Program-made: the position numbers and the translations under genes | Part shown: piece by piece, positions 50,155 through 62,000 of the stretch | Layout: each line of letters begins with the position of its first letter | Numbering within the stretch: position 1 is the stretch's first letter | The notes under the pieces: model-generated | Seen by the model: the letters and a program-made list of their open reading frames with translations, nothing else | The model's database searches: none | What the model was told of the DNA's origin: nothing | Source: Foliamicus sp963666765 | GTDB taxonomy: Bacteria; Pseudomonadota; Gammaproteobacteria; Steroidobacterales; Foliamicaceae | Reading direction: 5' to 3' | Length of the DNA: 64,000 bases | NCBI GenBank assembly: GCA_963666765.1 | Contig: OY762933.1 | Coordinates: 2,666,001 to 2,730,000 of the forward strand

Positions 50155-50939
50155 TGCGCGCGGACCCGCTGCTGGTGGAAACGGTGGAGCGCATGTTCGC
50201 CGAGAACCTTGCGCCCGACATGCTTGACGAAGCGCATCGCAACGGCGGCGAGCGGTTCATGGCGCTGGCGCGCGAGATGGGCCTGGACGCGGTAATGGTT
50301 CCGCAGGAACAGGGAGGCTATGGCGGCGGATGGCCGGACGCCTTTGTGATTGCCGAGGCCTGCGGGCGCTACGCCGCTCCGGGCGGCTTGCCCGAGATCA
50401 TGATTCGGCCTGCGCTGGGCGCCGCCGATGAAGAAGACGGTTGCGCCGCGCTGCCGAGGCTGGCCGGAGCGCTGCTTCGCTCGGCGCAGATGGCGGGCGC
50501 GGCGCAGGGTCTTGTGGAACGCTCCGTCACGTATTGCGGAGAAAGAGAGCAGTTCGGACGGCCAATTGCCAAATTTCAGGCTGTACAGCAGCAATTGGCC
50601 GAACTGGCGGGATTCGCAGCCTGCATGCAGGCGGCATCGCAGCAGGCATTTGCGGCGGTTCAGAAGCACGGGCTGCCGGAGTCCGGGGACAGTCCCGCCT
50701 GGCTGGCGATCGCCGTCGCCAAGTGCCGCTGTTCGGAACTGGTGCACCCGGTGACGCAGATCGCGCACGGCGTGCATGGCGCGATCGGTTTTACCGAGGA
50801 AATGGGGCTGCAGTATTTCAGCCTGCCGCTGTGGCGCTGGCGTGCCGAGTTCGGCCGGGATACGGATTGGGCCGAGCTTGTCGGCAGGCGCACCATCGCC
50901 GCCGGTCCGGCTGCGGCCTGGGCAGCGATTACGGCCTGA
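50151..50939 (+). CDS. Acyl-CoA dehydrogenase-like small subunit lacking the middle domain
   Basis: This 262-residue protein has an N-terminal ACAD helical part (GLDAVMVPQEQGGYGGGWPD) that passes almost directly (about residue 95) into the C-terminal helical domain (GAAQGLVERSVTYCGEREQF, then GRPIAKFQAVQQQLAELAGF, and HGVHGAIGFTEEMGL). About 120 residues, corresponding to the substrate-binding beta-barrel, are absent. Paired ACADs of unequal type form heterotetramers in steroid and other catabolism. Here the small partner may be structural or contribute only FAD contacts. Confidence 0.82.
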   Translation: MMRADPLLVETVERMFAENLAPDMLDEAHRNGGERFMALAREMGLDAVMVPQEQGGYGGGWPDAFVIAEACGRYAAPGGLPEIMIRPALGAADEEDGCAALPRLAGALLRSAQMAGAAQGLVERSVTYCGEREQFGRPIAKFQAVQQQLAELAGFAACMQAASQQAFAAVQKHGLPESGDSPAWLAIAVAKCRCSELVHPVTQIAHGVHGAIGFTEEMGLQYFSLPLWRWRAEFGRDTDWAELVGRRTIAAGPAAAWAAITA

Positions 50940-50994
50940 TTGCAGCAGGTTATCGCGGCGCCGGGCGATGCGCGCGCCCGTACAATTCACCGCC

Positions 50995-53597
<2,603 letters not shown>

Positions 53598-53601
<4 letters not shown>

Positions 53602-54194
53602 ACTTGAATCACGCGCCATTCATCGCCGCCCGGGAGCGAGGGCGTCCCGCCCTCGAAACCAGGATCAGCCATCCTTCGCCTTGCCTGGCAGGCCGCCTCG
53701 CCGTAGCCTGCGCGTTGTCGTTCATGCTCGCAGCCTGCGGCTTTCAGTTCCAGGGGCGACTTGATTTTCCGGCGCTGGCCGGGGGCGTATGGGTGCAAAG
53801 CGCCCAGGGTTCGACGCCTCTTCGGCGCGCCCTGGACGAGCAACTGCGCCTGGCCGAGGTCACCGTGCACGACGAGCCGGGCGAAGGCGTGGCGATTTTG
53901 CGCCTGCTGGAAGACGAGAGCGAGGAAAGCCTTGTGGCCATCTCCGCGAACAACCTGCCCACGGTCACGGAAATCAGCTACCGCGTGAAGTACACGCTCA
54001 GGCTGGGCGGCGAGCGGCTGATTGAGGAGCGCGAGTGGGAAGTGGACCACACGCGCGTGCAGGACGAGTTCCGGGTGCTGGGAATGGAGCGCGAGACCGA
54101 GGTCCTGCGCGATGCCCTGGCGGAAGACCTGGCCTGGCAGATTCTGCGCGACCTGGCCTCGCTGCCCGCTCCCGCGGCAGGCGGCGGTCCGTGA
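53598..54194 (+). CDS. lptE: LPS-assembly lipoprotein LptE
   Basis: This is a lipoprotein of up to 198 residues. The lipobox is LSFMLAACGFQFQG, and the mature part begins with the GFQFQG typical of LptE (GFHLRG and similar). It plugs the LptD barrel that inserts LPS into the outer membrane. The position after leuS is the standard gammaproteobacterial one. The only in-frame standard starts before the signal core are the GTG overlapping the leuS stop and a TTG 6 bp later. This gives an unusually long, basic N-terminal extension (about 45 residues before the Cys), part of which is encoded by a hairpin repeat. The stop overlaps cysS (GTGA). Confidence 0.9.
53626..53660. repeat. Hairpin repeat inside the 5' end of lptE
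   Basis: CGAGGGCG and CGCCCTCG flank a 3-bp loop. GGCGTCCCGCCCTCG is identical to part of the hairpin at 30281-30319, and the flanking GGGAG and CCCGGG bases also match imperfectly. It encodes part of the abnormal N-terminal extension of LptE (RERGRPALE). Confidence 0.65.
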
Positions 54195-55633
54195 TCAGCC
54201 TGCACAACACCCTGGGCGGCGAACGCCAGCCCTTTGTTCCCGGGAATCCTGACAGGGTAACCATGTACGTTTGCGGACCGACGGTCTATGGGCCTGCCCA
54301 TATCGGCAACGCCCGCCCGGCGGTGGTCTTCGACGTTCTGGCCCGCCTGTTGCGGCGCCGCTACAAGCTGGTCTACGCCAGCAACATCACCGACGTGGAC
54401 GACAAGATCAACCAGGCGGCCGCCGAGGCGGGAGTGCCGATCGCGAAGATTGCCCGGCGGTGGTCCCGGGTCTGGCGGGAGGACGTTGGCGCGCTGGGCG
54501 TGCTTGAGCCTGATCGGCAACCGCGCGCGACCGAACATCTGCCGCAGATGATTTCCCTGGTCGCGAGCCTGCTGAAGTCGGGACATGCCTACGAGGCAGA
54601 GGGTCACGTTCTGTTCCGGGTGGGCGCCGATGCCGCTTACGGCGAGCTTTCCGGACGCAATCGCGACGAGCAGCTTGCCGGCGCCCGGGTCGACATTGCG
54701 CCCTACAAGGAGGATCCGGCCGACTTCGTGCTGTGGAAGCCCTCTTCCGGCGAACTGCCCGGCTGGGAGAGCCCCTGGGGACGCGGGCGTCCCGGCTGGC
54801 ACCTGGAGTGCTCGGCAATGGCGCTGGAACACCTGGGAGAGACGATCGATATTCACGGCGGCGGCCGGGACCTAATATTTCCGCACCACGAGAACGAGAT
54901 TGCCCAGAGCCGCTGCGCCCACGGCGCCCCGCTCGCCCGTTACTGGGTGCACAACGGCATGATCCGCATCGGCAAGTCCAAGATGGCCAAGTCGCGGGGG
55001 AACATCCTGACGATCCGCGATTTGCTGCAACGGTTTCCCGGCGAGGTACTGCGGCTCGCCCTCCTGAGCGCCCGCTATCGGGACCCGCTCGAATGGAGCG
55101 ATGAATTGATCGCGGCAAGCCGCAGCCGGCTGGACCGCTTGTACCGCGTACTGCTCGATTGCGGGGAGCCGGTAGCAGATGAATCGAAAGGCGCGTCCGC
55201 TCCCTCGCCGGAACTGGTTCGGGCGCTTGAGGATGATCTCAATACGCCGGCCGCGCTCGGCGTTCTCGCCCGGCAAGCCCGCGAACTCCGCTCGGGCGCT
55301 GTGGAACCGGCGGGGGCCGCGTCGCTTCGCGCCGGCGGCAAGCTATTGGGCCTGTTGCAGGAGGAACCGAGCGAGTGGTTTCGCGGCTCTCCGATTGACA
55401 ATAACGCCACGGCCAACCTCGGCTCAGAGCTTGAAGCGCAAGGCGAGGCATCGCCTGGGCCAATTCCGGACCTGACAGCTGCGGAAATAGAAGAGCGAGT
55501 GGAAAAACGCACAAGGGCGCGCGCGAACGGCGACTATGCCGCGGCCGATCGCATACGCGAGGACCTCAAGGACCGCGGCGTGATCCTCGAAGACGGCCCC
55601 GGGGGTACGACCTGGCGCCGGACGGCGCTATGA
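54191..55633 (+). CDS. cysS: Cysteinyl-tRNA synthetase
   Basis: This 480-residue class I synthetase has the HIGH motif (GPTVYGPAHIGNARPAVVFD). The zinc-binding residues are a Cys in YVCGPT, a Cys in HLECSAMA and the His pair in FPHHENE. The KMSKS loop is KMAKS at 264-268. The GTG start overlaps the lptE stop (GTGA). The region near 400-430 (LRAGGKLLGLLQEEPSEW) leads to the C-terminal anticodon-binding domain with its final GTTWRR. Its position between lptE and holA is not the usual one. Confidence 0.96.
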   Translation: MISLHNTLGGERQPFVPGNPDRVTMYVCGPTVYGPAHIGNARPAVVFDVLARLLRRRYKLVYASNITDVDDKINQAAAEAGVPIAKIARRWSRVWREDVGALGVLEPDRQPRATEHLPQMISLVASLLKSGHAYEAEGHVLFRVGADAAYGELSGRNRDEQLAGARVDIAPYKEDPADFVLWKPSSGELPGWESPWGRGRPGWHLECSAMALEHLGETIDIHGGGRDLIFPHHENEIAQSRCAHGAPLARYWVHNGMIRIGKSKMAKSRGNILTIRDLLQRFPGEVLRLALLSARYRDPLEWSDELIAASRSRLDRLYRVLLDCGEPVADESKGASAPSPELVRALEDDLNTPAALGVLARQARELRSGAVEPAGAASLRAGGKLLGLLQEEPSEWFRGSPIDNNATANLGSELEAQGEASPGPIPDLTAAEIEERVEKRTRARANGDYAAADRIREDLKDRGVILEDGPGGTTWRRTAL

Positions 55634-55640
55634 TTGGCTT

Positions 55641-56111
55641 ATGAGCGATTTGTTTGCACCCCGGCGGACCGTGGCCCAGGTGGAGGAGAGCGCCGAGCTG
55701 GCGCCGAAATTCGACGCCAGCGGCCTTATCCCGGCCGTGGTCACGGACCATGGCAGCGGCGAACTGCTGATGCACGCCTACATGAACAGGCAGGCGCTTG
55801 AACTCACCATCACCACGGGTGAGGCGCATTATTTCAGCCGCAGCCGCAACAAACTCTGGCGGAAGGGAGAGACCAGCGGGCTCAGGCAGCAGGTGCGCGA
55901 ACTGCTGATCGACGACGACCAGGACTGCGTCTGGCTGCGGGTGGAGCTGACGGGCGGCGCAAGCTGTCATGTGGGCTACCGGTCCTGCTTTTATCGCCGG
56001 GTCCCGCTGAGCTCCGGCGGCGGCGCGGTCGAGCTCGAATTCACCGAGAGCGACAAGGTGTTCGACCCGGAGCAGGTCTACGCCGGGCAGGAAAACCCCA
56101 CCCGCTTGTGA
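55641..56111 (+). CDS. hisI: Phosphoribosyl-AMP cyclohydrolase (stand-alone HisI)
   Basis: This 156-residue zinc enzyme opens the purine ring of phosphoribosyl-AMP, the third step of histidine synthesis. Signatures are LLMHAYMNRQALELTI, HYFSRSRNKLWRKGETSG, the acidic metal-binding DDDQDCVWLRVE and the Cys-containing SCHVGYRSCFYR. It lacks the HisE pyrophosphohydrolase domain found in fused HisIE. No other his gene is in the window. Its stop overlaps the sufE GTG start (GTGA). Confidence 0.95.
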   Translation: MSDLFAPRRTVAQVEESAELAPKFDASGLIPAVVTDHGSGELLMHAYMNRQALELTITTGEAHYFSRSRNKLWRKGETSGLRQQVRELLIDDDQDCVWLRVELTGGASCHVGYRSCFYRRVPLSSGGGAVELEFTESDKVFDPEQVYAGQENPTRL

Positions 56112-56545
56112 GCGCTGAACTGCCGTCCCCGGGTACATTGCGGGACGCCCAGGAAGAGCTGCTCGAAGAACTGGGCTTCTTCGACAACTGGATGGAGCGC
56201 TATCAGCACATTATCGAACTGGGCCGCAATGCGCCGGAGTTTCCCGACGAGTGGCGGATTGAGGACAACCGCCTGCGTGGCTGCCAGTCCCAGGTGTGGC
56301 TGAAATCCTGGCAGGAGGAGGGGCGCCTGTTCTTTATCGCGGTGAGCGATTCCGCGATCGTTTCCGGGCTGGCGGCCATGCTGACCCGAATCTACAGCGG
56401 GCGGCGCCCCGGCGAAATACTCGAAACCACGCCCGATTTCATCGCCGGCGCCGGTCTCGACCGGCACCTGAGCCCGACGCGCAGCAACGGGCTGCATTCC
56501 ATGGTCAACGAAATCCGGCAGCGGGCCGTAAAATGTCTTGGGTGA
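56108..56545 (+). CDS. sufE: SufE-like cysteine-desulfuration acceptor
   Basis: This 145-residue protein has the active Cys C59 in NRLRGCQSQVW, which accepts sulfur from SufS or CsdA and passes it on for iron-sulfur assembly. The N-terminal FDNWMERYQHIIELGR and the C-terminal LSPTRSNGLHSMVNEIR are typical. No sufBCDS genes are nearby, so it could serve as CsdE. The GTG start overlaps hisI, and the end overlaps the probable yidD start. Confidence 0.92.
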   Translation: MSAELPSPGTLRDAQEELLEELGFFDNWMERYQHIIELGRNAPEFPDEWRIEDNRLRGCQSQVWLKSWQEEGRLFFIAVSDSAIVSGLAAMLTRIYSGRRPGEILETTPDFIAGAGLDRHLSPTRSNGLHSMVNEIRQRAVKCLG

Positions 56546-56772
56546 AAGTCATGGCCATCGGGCTGATCCGCGCGTACCAGCTTTGCGTGTCGCCCTTCCT
56601 GGGTCCTCGCTGCCGCTTCCTGCCGACCTGTTCCGAATATGCCAGGGAAGCGATTGACACTCATGGCCTGCTGCGCGGGTTCGGGATGTCCCTGCGCCGA
56701 CTGCTGCGCTGCCATCCCCTGGGCCCCTCGGGCTGGGACCCGGTTCCGCCCGTCAAGGTGGACAGGCCCTAA
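56542..56772 (+). CDS. yidD: Membrane protein insertion efficiency factor YidD
   Basis: This protein of about 76 residues has the full YidD signature: LIRAYQLCVSPFLGPRCRFL, then PTCSEYAREAIDTHG, and LRCHPLGPSGWDPVPP. It assists YidC-dependent membrane insertion at the inner membrane. The start is the GTG overlapping the sufE stop, matching the GTGA pattern of the operon; ATGs at 56533 and 56551 are alternatives. It lies away from the usual rpmH-rnpA-yidC location. Confidence 0.93.
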   Translation: MKVMAIGLIRAYQLCVSPFLGPRCRFLPTCSEYAREAIDTHGLLRGFGMSLRRLLRCHPLGPSGWDPVPPVKVDRP

Positions 56773-56777
56773 AGCCC

Positions 56778-57035
56778 GTGGACCGGTCCTTTCTTTCGCT
56801 CTTGCGCTGCCCCAGGACCGGCGGCGAAATTCGCCTTGCCGGGGCGGAGGAGCTGGCGGCGTACAACGAGGCCCTGGGGGAGGGGAAGCTGAGCAATGCC
56901 GCCGGGGAGAAGCTCGAGCAGGCGATGGAAGGCGCGCTGGTGTCCGAATGCGGCCGCTGGCTCTATCCGGTTCATGAAGGCATTCCGGTCCTGCTGGTTG
57001 AGGAAGCCGTACCGCTCGTCGATACGTGCGCCTGA
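56778..57035 (+). CDS. Trm112-family small protein
   Basis: This 85-residue protein has the Trm112 pattern: LLRCPRTGGEIRLA at the start and GRWLYPVHEGIPVLL at the end. Most members carry four zinc Cys; here only C11 and the Cys of SECGRW are at usual positions, so the zinc site may be reduced. Trm112-like proteins activate methyltransferases or other partners; in proteobacteria (YcaR-like) they often lie beside lpxK and kdsB, which are absent here. GTG start, overlapping holA at its 3' end. Confidence 0.85.
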   Translation: MDRSFLSLLRCPRTGGEIRLAGAEELAAYNEALGEGKLSNAAGEKLEQAMEGALVSECGRWLYPVHEGIPVLLVEEAVPLVDTCA

Positions 57036-58051
57036 CTCCCAAGGAACTGCCGGGGGCCCTCGAGCGGGGCCTGGAGAGCCTGTACCTGCTGTCCGGCGCG
57101 GAGCCGCTGTTGCTGGACGAAGCGGTTGACCGGGTCCGGGCGGCGGCGCGCGACGGCGGCTTTTCGGAGCGCGCGCTTCACGTCGCCGACGCGCGTTACA
57201 AGTGGAACGACCTGTACGCCGACGCCTGCAGCCAATCGCTGTTCGCCAGCCGCCGGCTGCTTGAGGTCCGCCTGGCGAGCGGCAAGCCGGGCGCCGCGGG
57301 CGCCAGGGTGCTCAAGGAACTGGCCGGCGCCATTCCCGAGGACACCCTGATCATGGTCGTCACCGGACTGCTGGATCGCAGCGCCCGCAGGAGTGCCTGG
57401 GTGGTCGCGCTGGAGAAGGCCGGCGCCTGGATCGACGCTCCCCAGCTGTCCGCCCGGGAGCAGCGCGGCTGGATCAGGGACCGTCTGGCCGGAGAGGGCT
57501 TCCAGCCCGACGAGGCGGCCGTCATGCTGCTGGCCGAACGAACCGAGGGCAATCTGCTGTCCGCCCGGCAGCAGATTGACAAGCTGGCGCTCGCCCACGA
57601 CCCCGGACCGCTGTCGGTGGACGCGGTGATGGAGGCCATTGCCGATGCCAGCCGGTTTGACGTGTTTCAGCTCGGATCGGCCGCCCTGGGCCAGGACCTG
57701 CGCCGAACCGCCCGCATTCTTGCCGGGTTGAAGCGCGAACGCGCGCCGCTGACCCTGATCCTCTGGGTTCTGGTTCGCGACATCACTACTTTGGCGGACC
57801 TTTACTGGCGTACGGCGCGGGGAGACAGCCTGCCGTCGGCCATGGGGGCGTTGTCGGTATGGTCGAGCCGCAAGGCCGAGTTCCGCTCGGCGCTGAAGCG
57901 CCACGGCGCCCGTTCGATCGACTGGCTGCTCAAGCGTTCGGCCAGGGCCGACCAGGTCATCAAGGGCGCCCGTGCCGGCGAGCCCTGGGCGGAGCTTCAG
58001 TTGCTGGCCTTCGGTCTGGCGGAGCCGCATCGCATGGGCGCGGAATCATGA
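57026..58051 (+). CDS. holA: DNA polymerase III delta subunit
   Basis: This 341-residue clamp-loader subunit begins LESLYLLSGAEPLLLDEAVD, the usual HolA N-terminus. It contains LIMVVTGLLDRSARRSAWV, then ALADASRFDVF-type (AIADASRFDVFQLGSAALG) and a C-terminal collar domain. It opens the beta clamp during replication. The GTG start lies 10 bp inside the Trm112-like gene, and its stop overlaps the nadD ATG (ATGA). holA-nadD-rsfS is a conserved gammaproteobacterial order. Confidence 0.93.
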   Translation: MRLTPKELPGALERGLESLYLLSGAEPLLLDEAVDRVRAAARDGGFSERALHVADARYKWNDLYADACSQSLFASRRLLEVRLASGKPGAAGARVLKELAGAIPEDTLIMVVTGLLDRSARRSAWVVALEKAGAWIDAPQLSAREQRGWIRDRLAGEGFQPDEAAVMLLAERTEGNLLSARQQIDKLALAHDPGPLSVDAVMEAIADASRFDVFQLGSAALGQDLRRTARILAGLKRERAPLTLILWVLVRDITTLADLYWRTARGDSLPSAMGALSVWSSRKAEFRSALKRHGARSIDWLLKRSARADQVIKGARAGEPWAELQLLAFGLAEPHRMGAES

Positions 58052-58701
58052 ACGGGTGGCAGGGACTCGGTCTGCTTGGGGGCAGTTTTGACCCGGTGCA
58101 TACGGGGCATATCGCCCTGGCGCGCCAGCTTGCCGATGCGGCAAGGCTGTCCGAGGTGCGCTTCGTGCTTGCGTCCTCCCCGCTGCACCGGTCCGCCCTG
58201 GTGGCTTCCGCGCCGCTCAGGCTGCGGATGCTCAAGGCGGCCGTTGAGGGAATCCCCGGATTCTCGGTGGAAGAGTGCGAGCTGGGTCCGTCGGCCACAG
58301 GCTATACGGCGGACACTCTCAAGGCCTTGAGGCGCGCGAATCCCGGGCGCACGCTCTGCTGGATGATGGGCTTCGATTCGTTCCTTACCCTGCCGACCTG
58401 GCGGCGCTGGAATTCGATATTTGGCCTGGCGCACCTGCTGGTGGGAGCGCGCGCCGGCCATCAGGGCCGGCTGCCCGCGGCTCTCGAGGCGGAAATCGAA
58501 TCGCGCTCGGTTACCGATCGCCGGGAGCTGGAGTTCTCGCCCGCCGGCCGCATCATGATCTGCCGGAAGCCCGTGGCGGCGGTTTCCTCCAGCAGCGTGC
58601 GGCGCGCCGCCCGATCGGGGGACCTCGCACATGACCTGATTCCGGCTCCTGTAGCGCGGATCATCTCGAATTCCGGCGCCTATGCCGGGGGTGAGAATTG
58701 A
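58048..58701 (+). CDS. nadD: Nicotinate-nucleotide adenylyltransferase
   Basis: This 217-residue nucleotidyltransferase makes nicotinic acid adenine dinucleotide in NAD synthesis. GLLGGSFDPVHTGHIALARQ carries the HxGH motif, and the C-terminal VSSSSVRRAAR carries the ISSTxIR-type signature. The length is typical. It shares an ATGA overlap with holA and a TTGA overlap with rsfS. Confidence 0.96.
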   Translation: MNGWQGLGLLGGSFDPVHTGHIALARQLADAARLSEVRFVLASSPLHRSALVASAPLRLRMLKAAVEGIPGFSVEECELGPSATGYTADTLKALRRANPGRTLCWMMGFDSFLTLPTWRRWNSIFGLAHLLVGARAGHQGRLPAALEAEIESRSVTDRRELEFSPAGRIMICRKPVAAVSSSSVRRAARSGDLAHDLIPAPVARIISNSGAYAGGEN

Positions 58702-59039
58702 GCGACCATCCCCTGGTAAGCCTGGCCGAAGGCATCCTGGACGAGTTGCAGGCATCCGAAGTGCGCCTTATGGACGTGCGCTCGCAAACGGGGATGACCG
58801 ATTTCATGCTGGTCGCCACCGGCCGCAACCCGCGTCACATCAAGGCCCTGGCCGATCGCCTGGTTGAGCGAAGCAAGAAGGACGGGCACCGCGTGCTGGG
58901 CGTGGAGGGCCTGCAATGGTGCGAGTGGGTGCTGATCGACCTGGGCGACCTTGTCGTTCACCTCATGCGGCGGGATACGCGGGACTTCTACAAGCTGGAG
59001 GATTTGTGGGAGTTTGACAGCGCGGCCGCGGGCACCTAG
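58698..59039 (+). CDS. rsfS: Ribosome silencing factor RsfS
   Basis: This 113-residue protein has the DUF143 features VRSQTGMTDFMLVATGRNPR, then EGLQWCEWVLIDLGDLVVHL. It binds ribosomal protein uL14 and blocks subunit joining in slow growth. The start is a TTG overlapping the nadD stop. rlmH, commonly next, is missing; yhdP follows instead. Confidence 0.95.
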   Translation: MSDHPLVSLAEGILDELQASEVRLMDVRSQTGMTDFMLVATGRNPRHIKALADRLVERSKKDGHRVLGVEGLQWCEWVLIDLGDLVVHLMRRDTRDFYKLEDLWEFDSAAAGT

Positions 59040-59066
59040 CAGGCGAAGCCCGGGCCCGATCAAGCC

Positions 59067-62000
59067 ATGCCCCCCCTATTGAAGAAGGCCCTGCGCTGGG
59101 CGGTCGGCGCCGTTTGCGCGGCGTTGCTGGTCGTGGCCCTGCTGCTGGGCGTGTTGCGCGTGCTCATGCCTCTCGTGCCGACCTTTCAGGAGGAGATCGC
59201 CGAGTGGACCAGCAACAGCCTGGGGTACCCGGTGGAGTTCGCCCGGATCGAACCGTCCTGGGGCCTTACCGGGCCGGAATTCCGGCTGCGCGGCGTGCGG
59301 GTCATGTCCGAGCGCGGCGGCGGGCCGCTGTTGCTGGCCGACGAGATCCTGGTGGGAATCAACCTGTGGACGCTTTTGCCGGGCGCGGGCCTCAACCTGG
59401 ACCGCATGTCGATTGTCGGGGCCAGGCTGTCATTGCGGCGGCTGGGGCCGGAAACCTTCTCCCTGCAGGGGCGCGATCCTGCCTTCTATCCTGGCGGTCC
59501 GGCCCGCATGCTGGCGTTTGCCCCGCCCGAGATGCAGTTGCGGGATGTCTGGGTCGATTTCGAAGAGCCGGGCCGCAATGTGAGCGAGAACCTGTGGCTC
59601 GAGCGCCTTTCCATGACCATAGCGGACGGTCGAATCGTGCTGGACGGACGCATGGTCCTGCCGGAGGAATACGGTGACTGGCTGGGGGTGGGAGCGGACA
59701 TTGAGCTTGTGCAATGGACCCGCGCCTTTCTGCCTGCCGGGCGCTGGCGCCTTCACCTGGAGGGCCGGTCTGTCGATCTCGCGAAGATGGTGGACCTGGT
59801 CACCGAGGTGGCCGATCTGCCCATTGTCGGCTCCGGCGATTTCAACGTCTTCGTGGACCTCAACGGCCCCGAAATCGAGCAACTCTTCGGAGAGCTTGAC
59901 TTCGAGGACTTGTGGGCTGCGGGAGGACCCGGCGACCACGTTTTTGACCGCCTCGCCGGTCAGTTCGAATGGCAGCGGCAGGGAAACGCCGCCGTGCTGA
60001 CCGCCTCCCGGCTTGAGGCAGCGCGAAACGGGGAGGACTGGCCGGACACGGAGGTCAGCGCAAGCTGGACGCTGGCGACCGCGGGAGAACTCGCCGCACT
60101 GCAGCTCGAAGCCGGCTTTGTGCGTCTCGAAGACGCGATCCCGCCGCTGCTCGGGATTGCCGGGCGCCTGGGAGTGTCGCCTGCGCTGCTGCCGCTTGCC
60201 GGCGACGTCAACGACCTGAGTTTGAGCTGGGACTCCGGCGGCCCGGCCCTGCCGGAAATCCGGGCCGACTTTTCCGGATTGTCCGTGGATTGGCGGGACC
60301 GCGGCCTGACACTGGCGGGAGTGGACGGCAGCCTGCGGCACGAATCCGGCGCCGGCAACGCCGATCTCTCGATTTCGGGGGACGGCGGTTTCGCTGCGTC
60401 CTGGTTGGACGGGGCCGTCAATCTGACCGGGGCGCAGGCGGAGTTGAGCTGGAGGACAGGCCCGGAGAGCTGGTCTATCGAAGGCAACAATCTCAGAATC
60501 GGCTCCGAGGGGATGGAGTTCGCCGGCCGGTTTTCCCTCGCCCTGCCCGAAGGCGGCAGCTCTCCCGTGCTTGAGCTGAGCGGGGGCGGCGACAGTATCG
60601 GGGACCTGCCTGCGGCGCTCAGGCTTCTGCCCTGGAAGAACACGCGCGGACTTCCCTTCGGCTGGCTCAGCCGGGCCCTGCACGCCGGCCGCGCCGGCGG
60701 CTGGAACATGCAGCTCAGCGGGCCGCTGGATTCATTTCCGTTCGGCGGCGCGGTTCTGCGGGTGGAGATGGCCCTGAGTGACGGGGTGCTGACGGTGCAC
60801 GACGCGTGGCCGGACGTGGCGGACCTTTCGGGCACGCTGGTGCTGAACGGGTCCTCCCTGGTCATTCTCGACGCCGCGGGCGAGCTTGCCGGCGTGCGCT
60901 GGCGCGACGTGCGCACCGACGTCCGTGACCTCACCAGCCCGGTAGTGGAAGTGAACGGCGAAAGCGACGATCCCGTGCCGGCGCTGATTGCCGGCCTGGC
61001 GCGCATTCCCATGGCCGATCGGATTCACCCCATGCTGCTCGATGCCGAAACCTCCGGCGAGGCGGGTACGCGCGTGGAGTTCAGGCTGCCCGTCGAGGAC
61101 AGGAGCGCCTGGGAAATCCATACCGAAACAGTACTGGGCGGCGCGGAATTGAAGCTGAACGCCCTGATACCCGCGGTGACCAACCTGCAGGGCAGCATTC
61201 GCTTCAGCCGGGCCGGAGTGCGCGCGCGGGAATTGCAGGGGCGTTTTCTGGACCAGCCGCTGGTCATCGAAGTGGACAGGGCGCCGGCCGGGACCGCCGG
61301 GTATGCGTACCGGGTGGACCTGGACGGAGCGGCGGCCGCCGAAGAGCTTGAGGGACTGTTCGCCTGCTGCGCTCTGGATCAGCTCAATGGACAATTCGCA
61401 TGGCAGGGCAGTGTGCTCCTGCCTACGCTGGAAGCGGACCGGGTGAGGCCCATCCGGTTGCGCCTGGAGACCGACCTGCTGGGACTGGCCAGCGACCTGC
61501 CGTACCCGATGAACAAACTGGCCGATGACCCCGGGCCCACGCGACTGGAGCTTCTATGGGGATCCGGGGCCCCGCCGCGCCTGGCCGGCAGGCTGGGTTT
61601 GGGGCCGGGCGTCGCGCTGGAGTTTGCCGACGGCGGCGGCGGGTGGCGCATCGCGCGCGGGAGCCTGCACTTCGGCGATACATTGCCGCGTCTTCCGCAG
61701 GGCGCGGGACTGGTGGTGGACGGGCGGGTCGATTCGCTGCGCCCCGCCGACTGGGCCCGCGTGCTGGCGGATCAGGCCAACTCGCTTGACCTGCCCTGGG
61801 AGGTGGACCTGGTCGCGGGCGAGGTCTACAGCATGGGCAGCACCCTGCGGGACCAGTCGATTCGCGCCCGTCCCCGCTCCGACGGATGGCTGGTCGAGTT
61901 TCAGGGCGAATTCGCCGACGGGCGTCTGTTCTGGCCGCGCGCGGGAGACGGGAACGGGCAGTTGCTGGCGGAACTGAACCGGCTCAGGCTGACGCTGCCG

